DNA from: an uncultured Granulosicoccaceae bacterium
GTDB taxonomy: Bacteria > Pseudomonadota > Gammaproteobacteria > Granulosicoccales > Granulosicoccaceae
DNA: 64,000 bases
Direction: 5' to 3'
Assembly (NCBI GenBank): GCA_938020525.1
Contig: CALIHW010000080.1
Location: 1 to 64,000 of the forward strand
Below are positions 17,549 to 26,101 of this stretch, piece by piece (within the stretch, counting starts at the first letter, position 1; each line of letters starts with the position of its first letter). The notes beneath the pieces were generated by a model. It did not search any database. It saw nothing but the letters and a program-made list of their open reading frames with translations, and had not been told where the DNA came from. The translations under genes were made by a program, and so were the position numbers.

Positions 17549-18217
17549 ATGAATACACATCATGTAAAGCTCGCCAGCATTGGAGTTAGTGGTATCACCG
17601 CTTTGGTGATGTTGATGATTGTCAGTCAGTTCGAAAGAACAAGGAATGGTGGAGTTATCATCTTTAAAATTCCCGGGCTGGAAATTCATCGTGAAGCAGC
17701 AGAGATTGATATTGAAAAACTGTTATCAGCTCCTGAAACAAAGGATGCCAATAAAGAAATTGCAAAGCGAGTGTTAACACTCTATGAGCTTGATTCGAAA
17801 TTGTTGTCGGCTATAGAAGGACTCGGCTACTCTGATAATTTTTCGATCGGTTTGCGCGATATGCAGGAACGTATGCGCGGACCATTTTTCGCACCAGATG
17901 TAAAAGTAGAGCTTGCCTTCAGTGATGAGGTTGGATTCAGTCGCGCCAGGGTATGTGCGGATAGCATATTCCGCAATCAGAGCATGACAATAGCAACAGA
18001 AGACGGCGGTAATATGGATATGATCGAAAGCGCTAATGAACTGCTGCTGCATGAGTGCCCGGCGCATCAGCGAGATGTTGAAAAAATCATTGTGGCTGAA
18101 AAATTTGGTATCCGCTTACTCGGTACTGAAAATCCTCCGTCGTCTGTTCAGGCTATTGCCAAGGCAATACCTACCATACGTTTTATTCATCCGCCACAAA
18201 AGGAGTTCATGGAATGA
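17549..18217 (+). CDS. Unknown protein with N-terminal membrane anchor
   Basis: A 222-residue protein with one hydrophobic segment at about residues 9-26, followed by a soluble, mostly charged domain that would face the periplasm. There are two Cys residues in the domain (VCAD and LHECP). I recognise no family. It begins 80 bases after the lipase gene, preceded by AAGGAAGG, and its TGA overlaps the ATG of the next small gene (ATGA), a sign of translational coupling. It could anchor or sense for the operon, but that is a guess. Confidence 0.75.
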   Translation: MNTHHVKLASIGVSGITALVMLMIVSQFERTRNGGVIIFKIPGLEIHREAAEIDIEKLLSAPETKDANKEIAKRVLTLYELDSKLLSAIEGLGYSDNFSIGLRDMQERMRGPFFAPDVKVELAFSDEVGFSRARVCADSIFRNQSMTIATEDGGNMDMIESANELLLHECPAHQRDVEKIIVAEKFGIRLLGTENPPSSVQAIAKAIPTIRFIHPPQKEFME

Positions 18218-18360
18218 AGAAGCTGATTGTGTTTGTACTAGTAATTGTTTCTCAAAGCGCGTATGCCGACTGCACCTTCTCAGGTGAAGAATATCCGGAA
18301 GGTACTGTCATTAACGGTTATGTTTGTGGCGCTGACGGTAAGTGGCACAGTGAAAGCTGA
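18214..18360 (+). CDS. Small exported protein, 48 residues
   Basis: A short gene that begins within the stop codon of the preceding one (ATGA). The product has a textbook signal peptide, MKKLIVFVLVIVSQSAYA, with cleavage expected after AYA. The mature peptide is about 30 residues, with two Cys, a YPEGTVINGYVCG core and a C-terminal GKWHSES. An AGGAG ribosome site lies at 18201-18205. The mature part resembles small Gly/Cys/Trp domains in which a strand-turn-strand is held by a disulfide, but I cannot name a family. Coupling to the upstream membrane protein suggests the two work together outside the cytoplasmic membrane. Confidence 0.75.
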   Translation: MKKLIVFVLVIVSQSAYADCTFSGEEYPEGTVINGYVCGADGKWHSES

Positions 18361-18435
18361 CATGAGTCAGGTTGAGATAGTTTTAATGTGACAACCGAAC
18401 ATTAATTAAATATATTTATTTAGGTAGATGTTGCT

Positions 18436-20784
18436 ATGGATAGTGTCATCATTGATGCGCCTGCGAGTCGAGCCAAGCAAATAGAAGCCAGGCAGCCAGA
18501 AAGCAGGCAGCCAGAAAGCAGGCAGGCAAAAGTAAGGTTGAAAAGAAAATCTGAAGGTAGCCCTCCGTCGGATGAGCCAGAACCGGGGATCTTAAGTGTT
18601 GACCCGGACAATGTACATGCAGACCCTGGTGAGGAGACCGAAAATCTTATTGATCAGGGTCCACCTGCAGATGAAAACACAAAGAAACATGCTTTTGTCA
18701 TCATGCCGTATGGCGTAAAAGCAAGGCCCGATGGCAAAACGATAGATTTCGACAAGATATATGATGATCTAATCAAGCCGGTTTTGGAGAATCAGGGGTT
18801 TGAGCCGTTTCGAGCTGATGAAGAGACCGTGAGTGGCGATATTCATACGGATATGTTTCAAGAGCTACTGCTGGCCGATGTGGTGATCGCAGATCTCAGT
18901 ATTCACAATGCTAATGTCTTCTATGAACTGGGCGTGCGGCATGCATTCAGACGTCGCGGAGTGATACATATCAAGGCTCGGCTTGAAGGAAATTCTGTGC
19001 GCTTGCCGTTTGATGTGTTTAATGTCAGAACTATCAGCTATAACATCAACGAAGATGGAAAGCCTGATCAGGCGTTATTGACGCGTAATAAATCGAACTT
19101 TACCCAGGTGCTGCAAAGCACATGGAACTCCAATATAGACGCTATTCATAGTCCGATTTATAACTTGTTGTCCGGTCTTTCCGAGCCAGATCGTTCTACT
19201 CTTACGACACCTCTTGCAACCGGCTTTTGGAGAAACTATACCGACTGGCAGGAACGAATTGCCATTGCCCAGAGACGTAAGTACATCGGTGACATACTGT
19301 TGTTAACTGATGAAATCAGTAATCCTTTCATAAAAGAGGAAGCAGTCGGTGAGGTCGGTAGTGCACTGCGCGAGCTTGGCAGGCATGAGTTGGCGCTCAA
19401 TGAGTATCGAAAAGGGTTGGCGCTGAATCCTAAAAATCGAAAATTCAGACGGGAGGAGGCACGACTTCTAAACGCGTTGGGGCGGGTCGAAGCTGCCATT
19501 GTTAAGTTGGAACGACTGGTTGATGAGGAGCCGGATGACACCAAGGCCACCCGCTTTTTAGGAACCATCTATACACGCTTATGGGAAGACTGTTGGCTTG
19601 GTATGCATAAGGATCGGGATGATCGTCGTAAGGCAGCATTCAGTACATACCCGTGGCTGGTTAAAGCTATTGATACGTACTTAAATTGTTTTCATTCCAA
19701 TCTCAATAGCCATGAGCCTGGTATAAAAGCATATAGCCTCGGCAGTGTGCTCGTAAATCTGGCAGAGGAGTTTGATGATGAGCAGAACCCAAGTGCGGAT
19801 ATCGAGAGAATCCGTGCGTTATTACCTAATTTGGGTGCGACGCTGAGGTTTTCTCTGCAATCTAAAGGTGTTCACGCCAGTAACAGTTACTGGACGCTGG
19901 CGTCGTTGGCAGAGCTATTGTTGATCGATGGTGAAACAGAGTTAGCCATTACACGTGCCTATCAAAAAGCCATGTCCTACTCACGGCGCAAGATTAATTT
20001 CTTAAATGAGTCTCGGCAACGTCTTGAGTTCTATCGTGTGCTGGGTTTCAGACCCTCTAGAGCCACTGCGGCACTGCAGGTGCTAAATGCAGAGATTGCG
20101 CGGGTCGAAGCGGGTGGAATTGGAAAGCTACCGGTTGACTATCCGGAGCCAGCATCGGATGTTCAGGCATTTTTGTTTACCGGTCATATGCTGGATAAGC
20201 CGGATATGAAAACCGCCCGTTTTCCTGTAGAGGCAGAAGCATCCATGCAACTTGAAATTTCAAATAAGCTTGATGAGCTGAATGCGGATGATAACGACCA
20301 TGCCTTTTTAAGTGGCGCTGCCAATGGTGGAGATATCTTATTCATTGAAGAATGCATTAAGCGCAATATGGCGATACATATTCAGATGCCGTGTGATGAA
20401 GCGCGATATATAAACGAATGTATCGAACATGATGATTGGGTTGAAAGATACTACAAGATTCGCATTAACAATCGCGTTAATTTTCATTTTCAGGCAGATA
20501 GAGTTGGACGTCCTCGTATCGGGGTAGATCCCTACTATAGAAACCTGCGCTGGACTCTGTATTGTTCTCTGCAATTGGGTATTGATCGTCTTAGACTGAT
20601 AGCACTCTGGGATGGAAAATCAGATGCGGCCTGTGATGAAGATGGTAAACGCGTTAGTGAAATGATTCGCCAGATGAGAGATATTGGCGGCAGAGTAGTT
20701 CACCTCAATACCACAAAGCTGCTTAGTAACACCGCGCATGCTGCCCGTGCTGATGTATCAGCACCCACCATGGCAGCACCATGA
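18436..20784 (+). CDS. NDT/TIR-like, TPR-like and SLOG-like multidomain protein
   Basis: A 782-residue protein. Residues 1-80 are low-complexity, with a tandem RQPES repeat. Residues 84-235 form a nucleoside-2-deoxyribosyltransferase/TIR-like Rossmann domain: HAFVIMPYG at 85-93, DEETVSGDIHTDMF, ADVVIADLS (Asp153) and NVFYELGVRHA with the likely catalytic Glu164. Residues about 300-520 are helical TPR-like repeats. Residues 576-770 look like a SLOG-type nucleotide-binding domain: FTGHMLD at 581-587, SGAANGGDILFIEE from 626 and IHIQMPCDEA. NDT/TIR and SLOG domains occur together in bacterial conflict systems that cut or sense nucleotides. The gene overlaps the patatin gene by ATGA, so the two products are probably made in fixed ratio. 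Confidence 0.82.
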   Translation: MDSVIIDAPASRAKQIEARQPESRQPESRQAKVRLKRKSEGSPPSDEPEPGILSVDPDNVHADPGEETENLIDQGPPADENTKKHAFVIMPYGVKARPDGKTIDFDKIYDDLIKPVLENQGFEPFRADEETVSGDIHTDMFQELLLADVVIADLSIHNANVFYELGVRHAFRRRGVIHIKARLEGNSVRLPFDVFNVRTISYNINEDGKPDQALLTRNKSNFTQVLQSTWNSNIDAIHSPIYNLLSGLSEPDRSTLTTPLATGFWRNYTDWQERIAIAQRRKYIGDILLLTDEISNPFIKEEAVGEVGSALRELGRHELALNEYRKGLALNPKNRKFRREEARLLNALGRVEAAIVKLERLVDEEPDDTKATRFLGTIYTRLWEDCWLGMHKDRDDRRKAAFSTYPWLVKAIDTYLNCFHSNLNSHEPGIKAYSLGSVLVNLAEEFDDEQNPSADIERIRALLPNLGATLRFSLQSKGVHASNSYWTLASLAELLLIDGETELAITRAYQKAMSYSRRKINFLNESRQRLEFYRVLGFRPSRATAALQVLNAEIARVEAGGIGKLPVDYPEPASDVQAFLFTGHMLDKPDMKTARFPVEAEASMQLEISNKLDELNADDNDHAFLSGAANGGDILFIEECIKRNMAIHIQMPCDEARYINECIEHDDWVERYYKIRINNRVNFHFQADRVGRPRIGVDPYYRNLRWTLYCSLQLGIDRLRLIALWDGKSDAACDEDGKRVSEMIRQMRDIGGRVVHLNTTKLLSNTAHAARADVSAPTMAAP
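18489..18518. repeat. In-frame tandem 15-base repeat
   Basis: Two perfect copies of caggcagccagaaag, followed by a degenerate third beginning caggcaggc. They encode the RQPES repeat in the disordered N terminus of the 782-residue protein. Confidence 0.9.
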
Positions 20785-21962
20785 GACCGTTGCAAGCGGA
20801 TGTACATCAGCATCTCTATACACCGGGGCCAAAACGAATACTTACACTGGACGGTGGTGGGATACGCGGTGTCATAAGTCTGCAGATTTTAAAAAAAGTA
20901 GAGTCTTTGTTGCAGCAACGCCACGGAGCGCAAATGCGTCTGTGTGATTACTTTGACCTGATAGCCGGCACTTCCACTGGTGCGATAATAGCTGCCGGTC
21001 TTGCAATAGGTATGCGCGTCGATGAGATTGACTCACTTTACCGCAAGCTTGGTGCACAGGTATTTAAGCAGCAGTTTTTCAGGCGTGGTCTTTTGCGTGC
21101 GAAGTTCAGCTCCGCTGCACTCGAGGCGGAGCTTGAAAGACAATTCTCAGATATATCACTGGGCAGCAAGCAAGTTAAAACGGGTCTTGCAATTGTGCTA
21201 AAACGACTTGATACAGGTAGTCCCTGGGTGGTGTACAACGCTCCGACTGGTAAATATTTTAGTAAGCGGCCCGGGAAGAAAGGTGTTGCCAACAAAGATT
21301 TTTTATTACGAGACTTAATCCGTGCCAGTGCAGCAGCACCTACCTATTTTGAGCCGGAAGCGCTTGCCATTGCCGAGAGTGTTAGTGGTGCTTTTGTCGA
21401 CGGTGGGGTCAGTCCGCATAATAATCCTGCGCTACAGACTTTTTTACTGGCAACGCTTAGTGGCTATGGGCTGCAGTGGTCAAGCGGTGCAGATCAATTG
21501 TTCCTGGTGTCGGTTGGAACCGGTACGTCTGAGGTTGAGCTCAACACGCAGGAAGTAATGAACCAGAGTGCAGCGACTCTGGGTGTCAGGTCACTGGTAA
21601 CTTTGATGAACGATACATCAAGCTTGAATGAAATGATTCTACAATCGATTTCAGACAGCCCGACTGCAAGGCAAATAGATCGGGTAGTTGGTGAAATGCG
21701 CAGTGATCAACTGGCGGGTAAGCCTTTGTTGTCCTATCTGCGCTACGATGCGAGGCTTGATTGCAAATGGCTGAGAGAGCATCTTGCAATGCAATACAAT
21801 CAGAATCAAATAGATGCACTTGAAAGTTTATCGAACGCAAACAACATTCAGGAACTAGCCGAAATTGGGCGTAGCTGTGGCGACAATCTGGTAAAAGCGA
21901 GTCACTTTTCCAGGTCTTTTGATGTCAGCAGCTCACGCCTAACCGAAACAGTGGCTGTTTGA
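20781..21962 (+). CDS. Patatin-like phospholipase
   Basis: A 393-residue patatin-fold lipid acyl hydrolase. The oxyanion-hole motif DGGGIRG lies at residues 24-30, the nucleophile elbow GTSTG at 63-67 (Ser65) and the catalytic Asp at 207 in VDGGVSPHNNP. All catalytic parts are intact. There is no signal peptide, so it acts from the cytoplasm on membrane phospholipids. Patatins are well-known effectors of antiphage systems such as CBASS CapV, where a nucleotide signal switches them on, but no cyclic-nucleotide synthase gene is present here. It is translationally coupled (ATGA) to the upstream NDT/TPR/SLOG protein, its most likely partner, and is the last gene of the operon. Confidence 0.93.
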   Translation: MRPLQADVHQHLYTPGPKRILTLDGGGIRGVISLQILKKVESLLQQRHGAQMRLCDYFDLIAGTSTGAIIAAGLAIGMRVDEIDSLYRKLGAQVFKQQFFRRGLLRAKFSSAALEAELERQFSDISLGSKQVKTGLAIVLKRLDTGSPWVVYNAPTGKYFSKRPGKKGVANKDFLLRDLIRASAAAPTYFEPEALAIAESVSGAFVDGGVSPHNNPALQTFLLATLSGYGLQWSSGADQLFLVSVGTGTSEVELNTQEVMNQSAATLGVRSLVTLMNDTSSLNEMILQSISDSPTARQIDRVVGEMRSDQLAGKPLLSYLRYDARLDCKWLREHLAMQYNQNQIDALESLSNANNIQELAEIGRSCGDNLVKASHFSRSFDVSSSRLTETVAV

Positions 21963-21984
21963 TTGGTTGTTTGATTGGCCTGAT

Positions 21985-22788
21985 TTACCTAATAATCTGT
22001 GCCCAGGCAGAATGATTATGTATTGACTCGAAGTTTTCTACTTCCAGATCATAGGAGGCGATATTTTTATTGTCGTTAAGGACGGCGGCGACTTCCCGAA
22101 TCAGATCTTCGACAAAGCGGGGGTTGTCGTAAGCGTGTTCGGTGACAAACTTTTCATCAGCACGTTTTAACTGACTGTAGAGTTGTGCAGATGCTTGTTG
22201 TTCTGCGCTGACTATCACGTCTTCCCAGTAAAAGTTGTGTTGATCCTGTAGTAGCGCATTGATAGAAATGACTGATCTCTGGCTATGAGCACCGTATTTG
22301 GAGATTTCTTTTGAACAAGGGCAAAGCGTTGTAACCGGGATATCTGTTTGAACTCTGGTTTCTGTAGTGCCGTCGGTTAGTGTGTTGCACTGTAGTTTGA
22401 TATTGTAATCAAGCATGCCAGTCTGGCCAGTAACAGGGGCTGCTTTGTCTATAAAGTACGGGAACTCTATGCTGATCGTTCCTGCGTTACTTTCAAGACG
22501 GCCTAACATTTCAGTTTGTATTTCAGTAATACTTTGCGATGTTATTTCAAATTGTCTGTAGTCGTTTAACAGTTGCGTAAAACGGGACATGTGAGTCCCT
22601 TTTTTATCTTTTTGCAAGAACACAGACAGTGCGCATGTCGCGACACTGTGTTGTGGTGCAGACTTGTCACGCACGATAACCGGGCTGCGAATAGCTTTTA
22701 TACCGACACGATGAATGTCGAGCTGTCGCGAATCCTTGTAGCCCTGTACGTCGGGCATCGCAGCGTTCGAACCGGGAGTGTCAGTCAT
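21985..22788 (-). CDS. folE2: GTP cyclohydrolase FolE2
   Basis: Converts GTP to dihydroneopterin triphosphate, the first step of tetrahydrofolate (and queuosine) synthesis. The 267-residue protein follows the FolE2 (COG1469) pattern: MPDVQ near the N terminus, VGIKAIRSPV, HMSRF, a PVTGQTGMLDYN segment, and the metal-binding Cys in TTLCPCSKEIS followed by GAHSQRS. FolE2 enzymes use metals other than zinc and in many bacteria are induced by zinc shortage, but I see no clear Zur site. The gene lies 62 bases after dxs and probably shares its transcript. It ends convergently with the patatin operon, 22 bases away. Confidence 0.95.
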   Translation of the reverse strand: MTDTPGSNAAMPDVQGYKDSRQLDIHRVGIKAIRSPVIVRDKSAPQHSVATCALSVFLQKDKKGTHMSRFTQLLNDYRQFEITSQSITEIQTEMLGRLESNAGTISIEFPYFIDKAAPVTGQTGMLDYNIKLQCNTLTDGTTETRVQTDIPVTTLCPCSKEISKYGAHSQRSVISINALLQDQHNFYWEDVIVSAEQQASAQLYSQLKRADEKFVTEHAYDNPRFVEDLIREVAAVLNDNKNIASYDLEVENFESIHNHSAWAQIIR

Positions 22789-22850
22789 AACCAGAGATAA
22801 AAGTCATAGGGTGGGTAGGGGTAGTTTATTCGTAGATATTTTTATAGCGA

Positions 22851-24764
22851 TTACTGGGTAGCGGTAATTTTTTCAGTGACAGCAGAAATCTCGCCTGTGT
22901 CGAGAAAGCTGGCTATCTTTTGCTCAATACCTTCCTGATCAAGTCCACACTGAGCCAGGAGTTCATCTCGCTCGCCGTGCTCATCGTAACTATTAGGTAG
23001 TCCTATGTTCAGAACACGGCTTCTTAAATTAAGCTTGTGTATGCATTCATTAATTGCGCTACCAGCACCACCTGCAATGGTGTTTTCTTCTATTGTAATC
23101 AGATGATCATGGCTGTCGGCAATTTCTTTTATCATAGCTTCATCAAGCGGTACTACAAAGCGCATGTTGACAACAGTGGCACCCAGTTTTTTGCCAATGA
23201 TGGTGGCGGTTTCAACCATGCTGCCGAAGGCGAGTAGTGCGATGCCACCGCCTGCATTAACGATTTCAGCTTTGCCCCACGGCAGTGTTGTTAATTCTTG
23301 CTCGACTGCCACACCTGGGCCCGTACCACGCGGATACCGCACCGCAACCGGCCCTTTGTGCTGCAGTCCGGTGTGGAGCATTTGACGACATTCGTTTTCA
23401 TTGGCTGGTGCCAGAACTGCCATGTTCGGCAGGCATCTTAGATAAGAGATGTCATAGCTACCAGCGTGTGTGGGTCCGTCAGGTCCCACGAGCCCTGCAC
23501 GATCCACAGCGAACAATACATCAAGATTCTGCACTGCGACATCATGAACAATCTGATCATAGGCGCGTTGCATAAAAGTTGAGTAGATGGCGACAACAGG
23601 TTTCATGTCTTCACAGGCAAGGCCCGCCGCCAGTGTGACCGAGTGTTGTTCTGCAATGCCGACGTCGAAGTAACGATCCGGGAATTGTTTTTCAAATTCA
23701 ACCAGGCCTGAGCCTTCACGCATGGCAGGGGTGATACCGACTACCCTCTCATCTTTCGCTGCGACGTCACACAACCAGTTACCGAATACTTCAGTGTATG
23801 TAGGACCGCTGCTTTTCTTTGCCTCGCCTGATTTCTTTTTACCGGTTGCAGGGTCGAAGGGTGTTACCGCGTGTAGTGCGAGTGCGTCTTCTTCTGCAAA
23901 TTTATAACCTTTACCTTTCTGCGTTACTGCATGTAGCAGGATAGGGCCTTGAATGTTAGTCAGGTTGTTTAATACTTTAACGAGGTTCGGTAGATCATGG
24001 CCGTCAACCGGGCCAAAGTATTGAAAGCCGAGCTCTTCAAACATGGTTGCAGGTACGACCATGCCTTTCATGTGCTCTTCTGTGCGCTTGGCAAATTCCA
24101 TAACCGGTGGGAAGTGTCTAAGCAGTTTTTTGCTGCCTTCACGTGCACCGGAATAGGTGCGACTGGATAGTATTCTGGTGAGGTATTTATTTAGTGCACC
24201 AACATTTGGTGAGATCGACATGTCGTTGTCGTTCAGTATCACGATCAAGTTGGCTTTTTGATCACCGGCATTGTTGAGCGCTTCAAATGCCATCCCGGCT
24301 GTCATTGCACCATCACCGATGACAGCAATGGCGTTTCTTTCTTCACCTTTTAATTCTGCAGCCAGCGCCATGCCGAGTGCTGCACTGATTGAAGTGCTTG
24401 AGTGGCCGACTCCGAAGGTGTCATATTCACTTTCGCTGCGCTTTGGAAAGCCTGCCAGTCCGCCGTGCTTGCGCATAGTGTTCATCTGATCGCGACGGCC
24501 AGTGAGTATTTTGTGTGGGTAAGTCTGATGCCCTACGTCCCACACGATTCTGTCATGTGGTGTATTGAATACATGATGCAAAGCAATAGTCAGCTCAACG
24601 GTACCGAGGCTGGCACCGAGATGTCCACCGGTTTCGGCAACCGAGTTAACCAGATAGGTGCGCAGCTCTGCTGCCAGCTCGACGAGTTGATCGGTTGATA
24701 GATCTTTCAGGTCAGCTGGCTTCTGAACGTTACCTAGCAGTGGGTAGTCGTTTTTATTCAGCAT
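22851..24764 (-). CDS. dxs: 1-deoxy-D-xylulose-5-phosphate synthase
   Basis: Thiamine-diphosphate enzyme that makes the first intermediate of the non-mevalonate isoprenoid pathway from pyruvate and glyceraldehyde 3-phosphate. The 637-residue protein has [14 protein letters not shown], the [17 protein letters not shown] block, the ThDP-binding [15 protein letters not shown]...[12 protein letters not shown] segment, and the transketolase-like second half with [18 protein letters not shown]. Length and motifs match E. coli Dxs. It follows ispA in the classic xseB-ispA-dxs order. Confidence 0.97.
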   Translation of the reverse strand: MLNKNDYPLLGNVQKPADLKDLSTDQLVELAAELRTYLVNSVAETGGHLGASLGTVELTIALHHVFNTPHDRIVWDVGHQTYPHKILTGRRDQMNTMRKHGGLAGFPKRSESEYDTFGVGHSSTSISAALGMALAAELKGEERNAIAVIGDGAMTAGMAFEALNNAGDQKANLIVILNDNDMSISPNVGALNKYLTRILSSRTYSGAREGSKKLLRHFPPVMEFAKRTEEHMKGMVVPATMFEELGFQYFGPVDGHDLPNLVKVLNNLTNIQGPILLHAVTQKGKGYKFAEEDALALHAVTPFDPATGKKKSGEAKKSSGPTYTEVFGNWLCDVAAKDERVVGITPAMREGSGLVEFEKQFPDRYFDVGIAEQHSVTLAAGLACEDMKPVVAIYSTFMQRAYDQIVHDVAVQNLDVLFAVDRAGLVGPDGPTHAGSYDISYLRCLPNMAVLAPANENECRQMLHTGLQHKGPVAVRYPRGTGPGVAVEQELTTLPWGKAEIVNAGGGIALLAFGSMVETATIIGKKLGATVVNMRFVVPLDEAMIKEIADSHDHLITIEENTIAGGAGSAINECIHKLNLRSRVLNIGLPNSYDEHGERDELLAQCGLDQEGIEQKIASFLDTGEISAVTEKITATQ

Positions 24765-24876
24765 CTAATATCACTGGTTTTTTGTTCGGTCGCTTGTCGG
24801 TAAACATTGGGGCAACTTAAGGATATTTCCACTTCCAAAGGGCGGGATAGGTCATCGCAACCCAACTTTATAGCAT

Positions 24877-25773
24877 CTAATGTGAACGGCTGACGATATA
24901 GCTTGCCAGATCGCGCAATTCGTCAAACTCTACGCCGTAGTTTTCCAGCGCGGCTAATGCCCGATCACGCTGTTGGTGGGCGTGTGCGCGAGCTCCGTCA
25001 AGCCCCATTATCGACGGAAAAGTAGGTTTATTCAAAGCGATATCAGCGCCCTGGGTTTTGCCGAGTATCTCAGTGTCGCCGACGACATCAAGAATGTCAT
25101 CAACAATCTGGAAGCTCAGGCCGATGGCGTCACCATAAGTACGCAAATTTGCCACCAGCGCGTCATCTGTGACGTGAGCGCAGGTCGCACCCAGGACTAC
25201 GCTTGCCTTGATCAATGCACCGGTTTTACAGCGGTGCATGGCTTCAAGCTGCTCGAGATTGAGTGTTTGCCCGACAGCTTGCAGGTCGATTGCCTGGCCG
25301 GCTGCCATACCCTCAATTCCGCTGGCACGGCCGAGTTCGTCCATCATGTTAATAATGACAGACGGGTCAAGTTTGTCTTTGAGTGAAATGGCAAGAGTCG
25401 TGAAGGCGAGTGCCTGCAGAGCATCACCGGCAAGAATTGCCGTTGCCTCACCGTATTTGATATGGCAGGTTGGATTACCGCGACGCAGGTCGTCATCGTC
25501 CATTGAGGGGAGGTCATCATGGACCAGAGAGTACGCGTGCATGTATTCAATCGCACACGCAGGTACATCGAGCACATCCGGGTCTGCCCCTAATGCTTTG
25601 CCGGTGGCATAAACGAGCACGGGTCGTATACGCTTGCCACCATTGAGGGTGGCGTATTGCATAGCGGCTTCAAGTGTTGTGCCGGTGTGCTCTGTATCCG
25701 GCAGATGTTGCAACAGTGCTTTATCAACCCGGTCACGATAGTAATTTAGTCGGTCAGTGATTGACTCTGTCAC
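24877..25773 (-). CDS. ispA: Farnesyl diphosphate synthase (geranyltranstransferase)
   Basis: Builds farnesyl diphosphate from isopentenyl and dimethylallyl diphosphates. The 298-residue protein has the first Asp-rich motif DDLPSMDDDDLRRG and the second motif in IVDDILDVVGD, plus the GGKRIRPVLVY segment, all typical of IspA. It starts at a GTG that overlaps the stop codon of xseB by four bases (GTGA), so it is translationally coupled. Dxs follows after 112 bases, keeping the isoprenoid precursors in one operon. Confidence 0.96.
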   Translation of the reverse strand: MTESITDRLNYYRDRVDKALLQHLPDTEHTGTTLEAAMQYATLNGGKRIRPVLVYATGKALGADPDVLDVPACAIEYMHAYSLVHDDLPSMDDDDLRRGNPTCHIKYGEATAILAGDALQALAFTTLAISLKDKLDPSVIINMMDELGRASGIEGMAAGQAIDLQAVGQTLNLEQLEAMHRCKTGALIKASVVLGATCAHVTDDALVANLRTYGDAIGLSFQIVDDILDVVGDTEILGKTQGADIALNKPTFPSIMGLDGARAHAHQQRDRALAALENYGVEFDELRDLASYIVSRSH

Positions 25774-26018
25774 GACTCGAAATCCTCGAGCTCGCCTTCT
25801 TTAGCACCTTTATCTGTCATCAGGATTTTGATTTTCTTTTCAGCGTCAGTAAGCGACTGCTGACAGAACTTGCTGAGTTTCATACCGCGTTCAAACTGTA
25901 CCAGTGATTCTTCCAGTGACTGATCACCACCTTCGAGGTTTTCAATAAGTTCCTCGAGTTCAGATAATGCATCTTCGAACTTTGTGCTTTTTGGAATCGC
26001 TGGGGATTTTTTACTCAT
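25770..26018 (-). CDS. xseB: Exodeoxyribonuclease VII small subunit
   Basis: Small helical subunit of the ExoVII single-strand nuclease. The 82-residue product carries the family signature FEDALSELEELIENLEGGDQSLEESL, then FERGMKLSKFCQQSL. I chose the ATG at 26018 (MSKKSPAIP); an in-frame TTG at 26027 would add three residues. The gene order xseB-ispA-dxs is common in gammaproteobacteria. The large subunit XseA is not in the window, which is normal. Confidence 0.95.
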   Translation of the reverse strand: MSKKSPAIPKSTKFEDALSELEELIENLEGGDQSLEESLVQFERGMKLSKFCQQSLTDAEKKIKILMTDKGAKEGELEDFES

Positions 26019-26101
26019 GGTATTCAATTAGTCTTTGTGCTGTTCTGATTTCAAGTCTGATATAAATCTTTAATTTGGATACAATTTATTAAGTGCTGGT
26101 T

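Noticed and set aside
13453-21962. Reading the operon as a CBASS system
   Set aside because: A patatin effector is present, but no CD-NTase, E1/E2 or Cap-type gene lies nearby, so the label would be unsupported.
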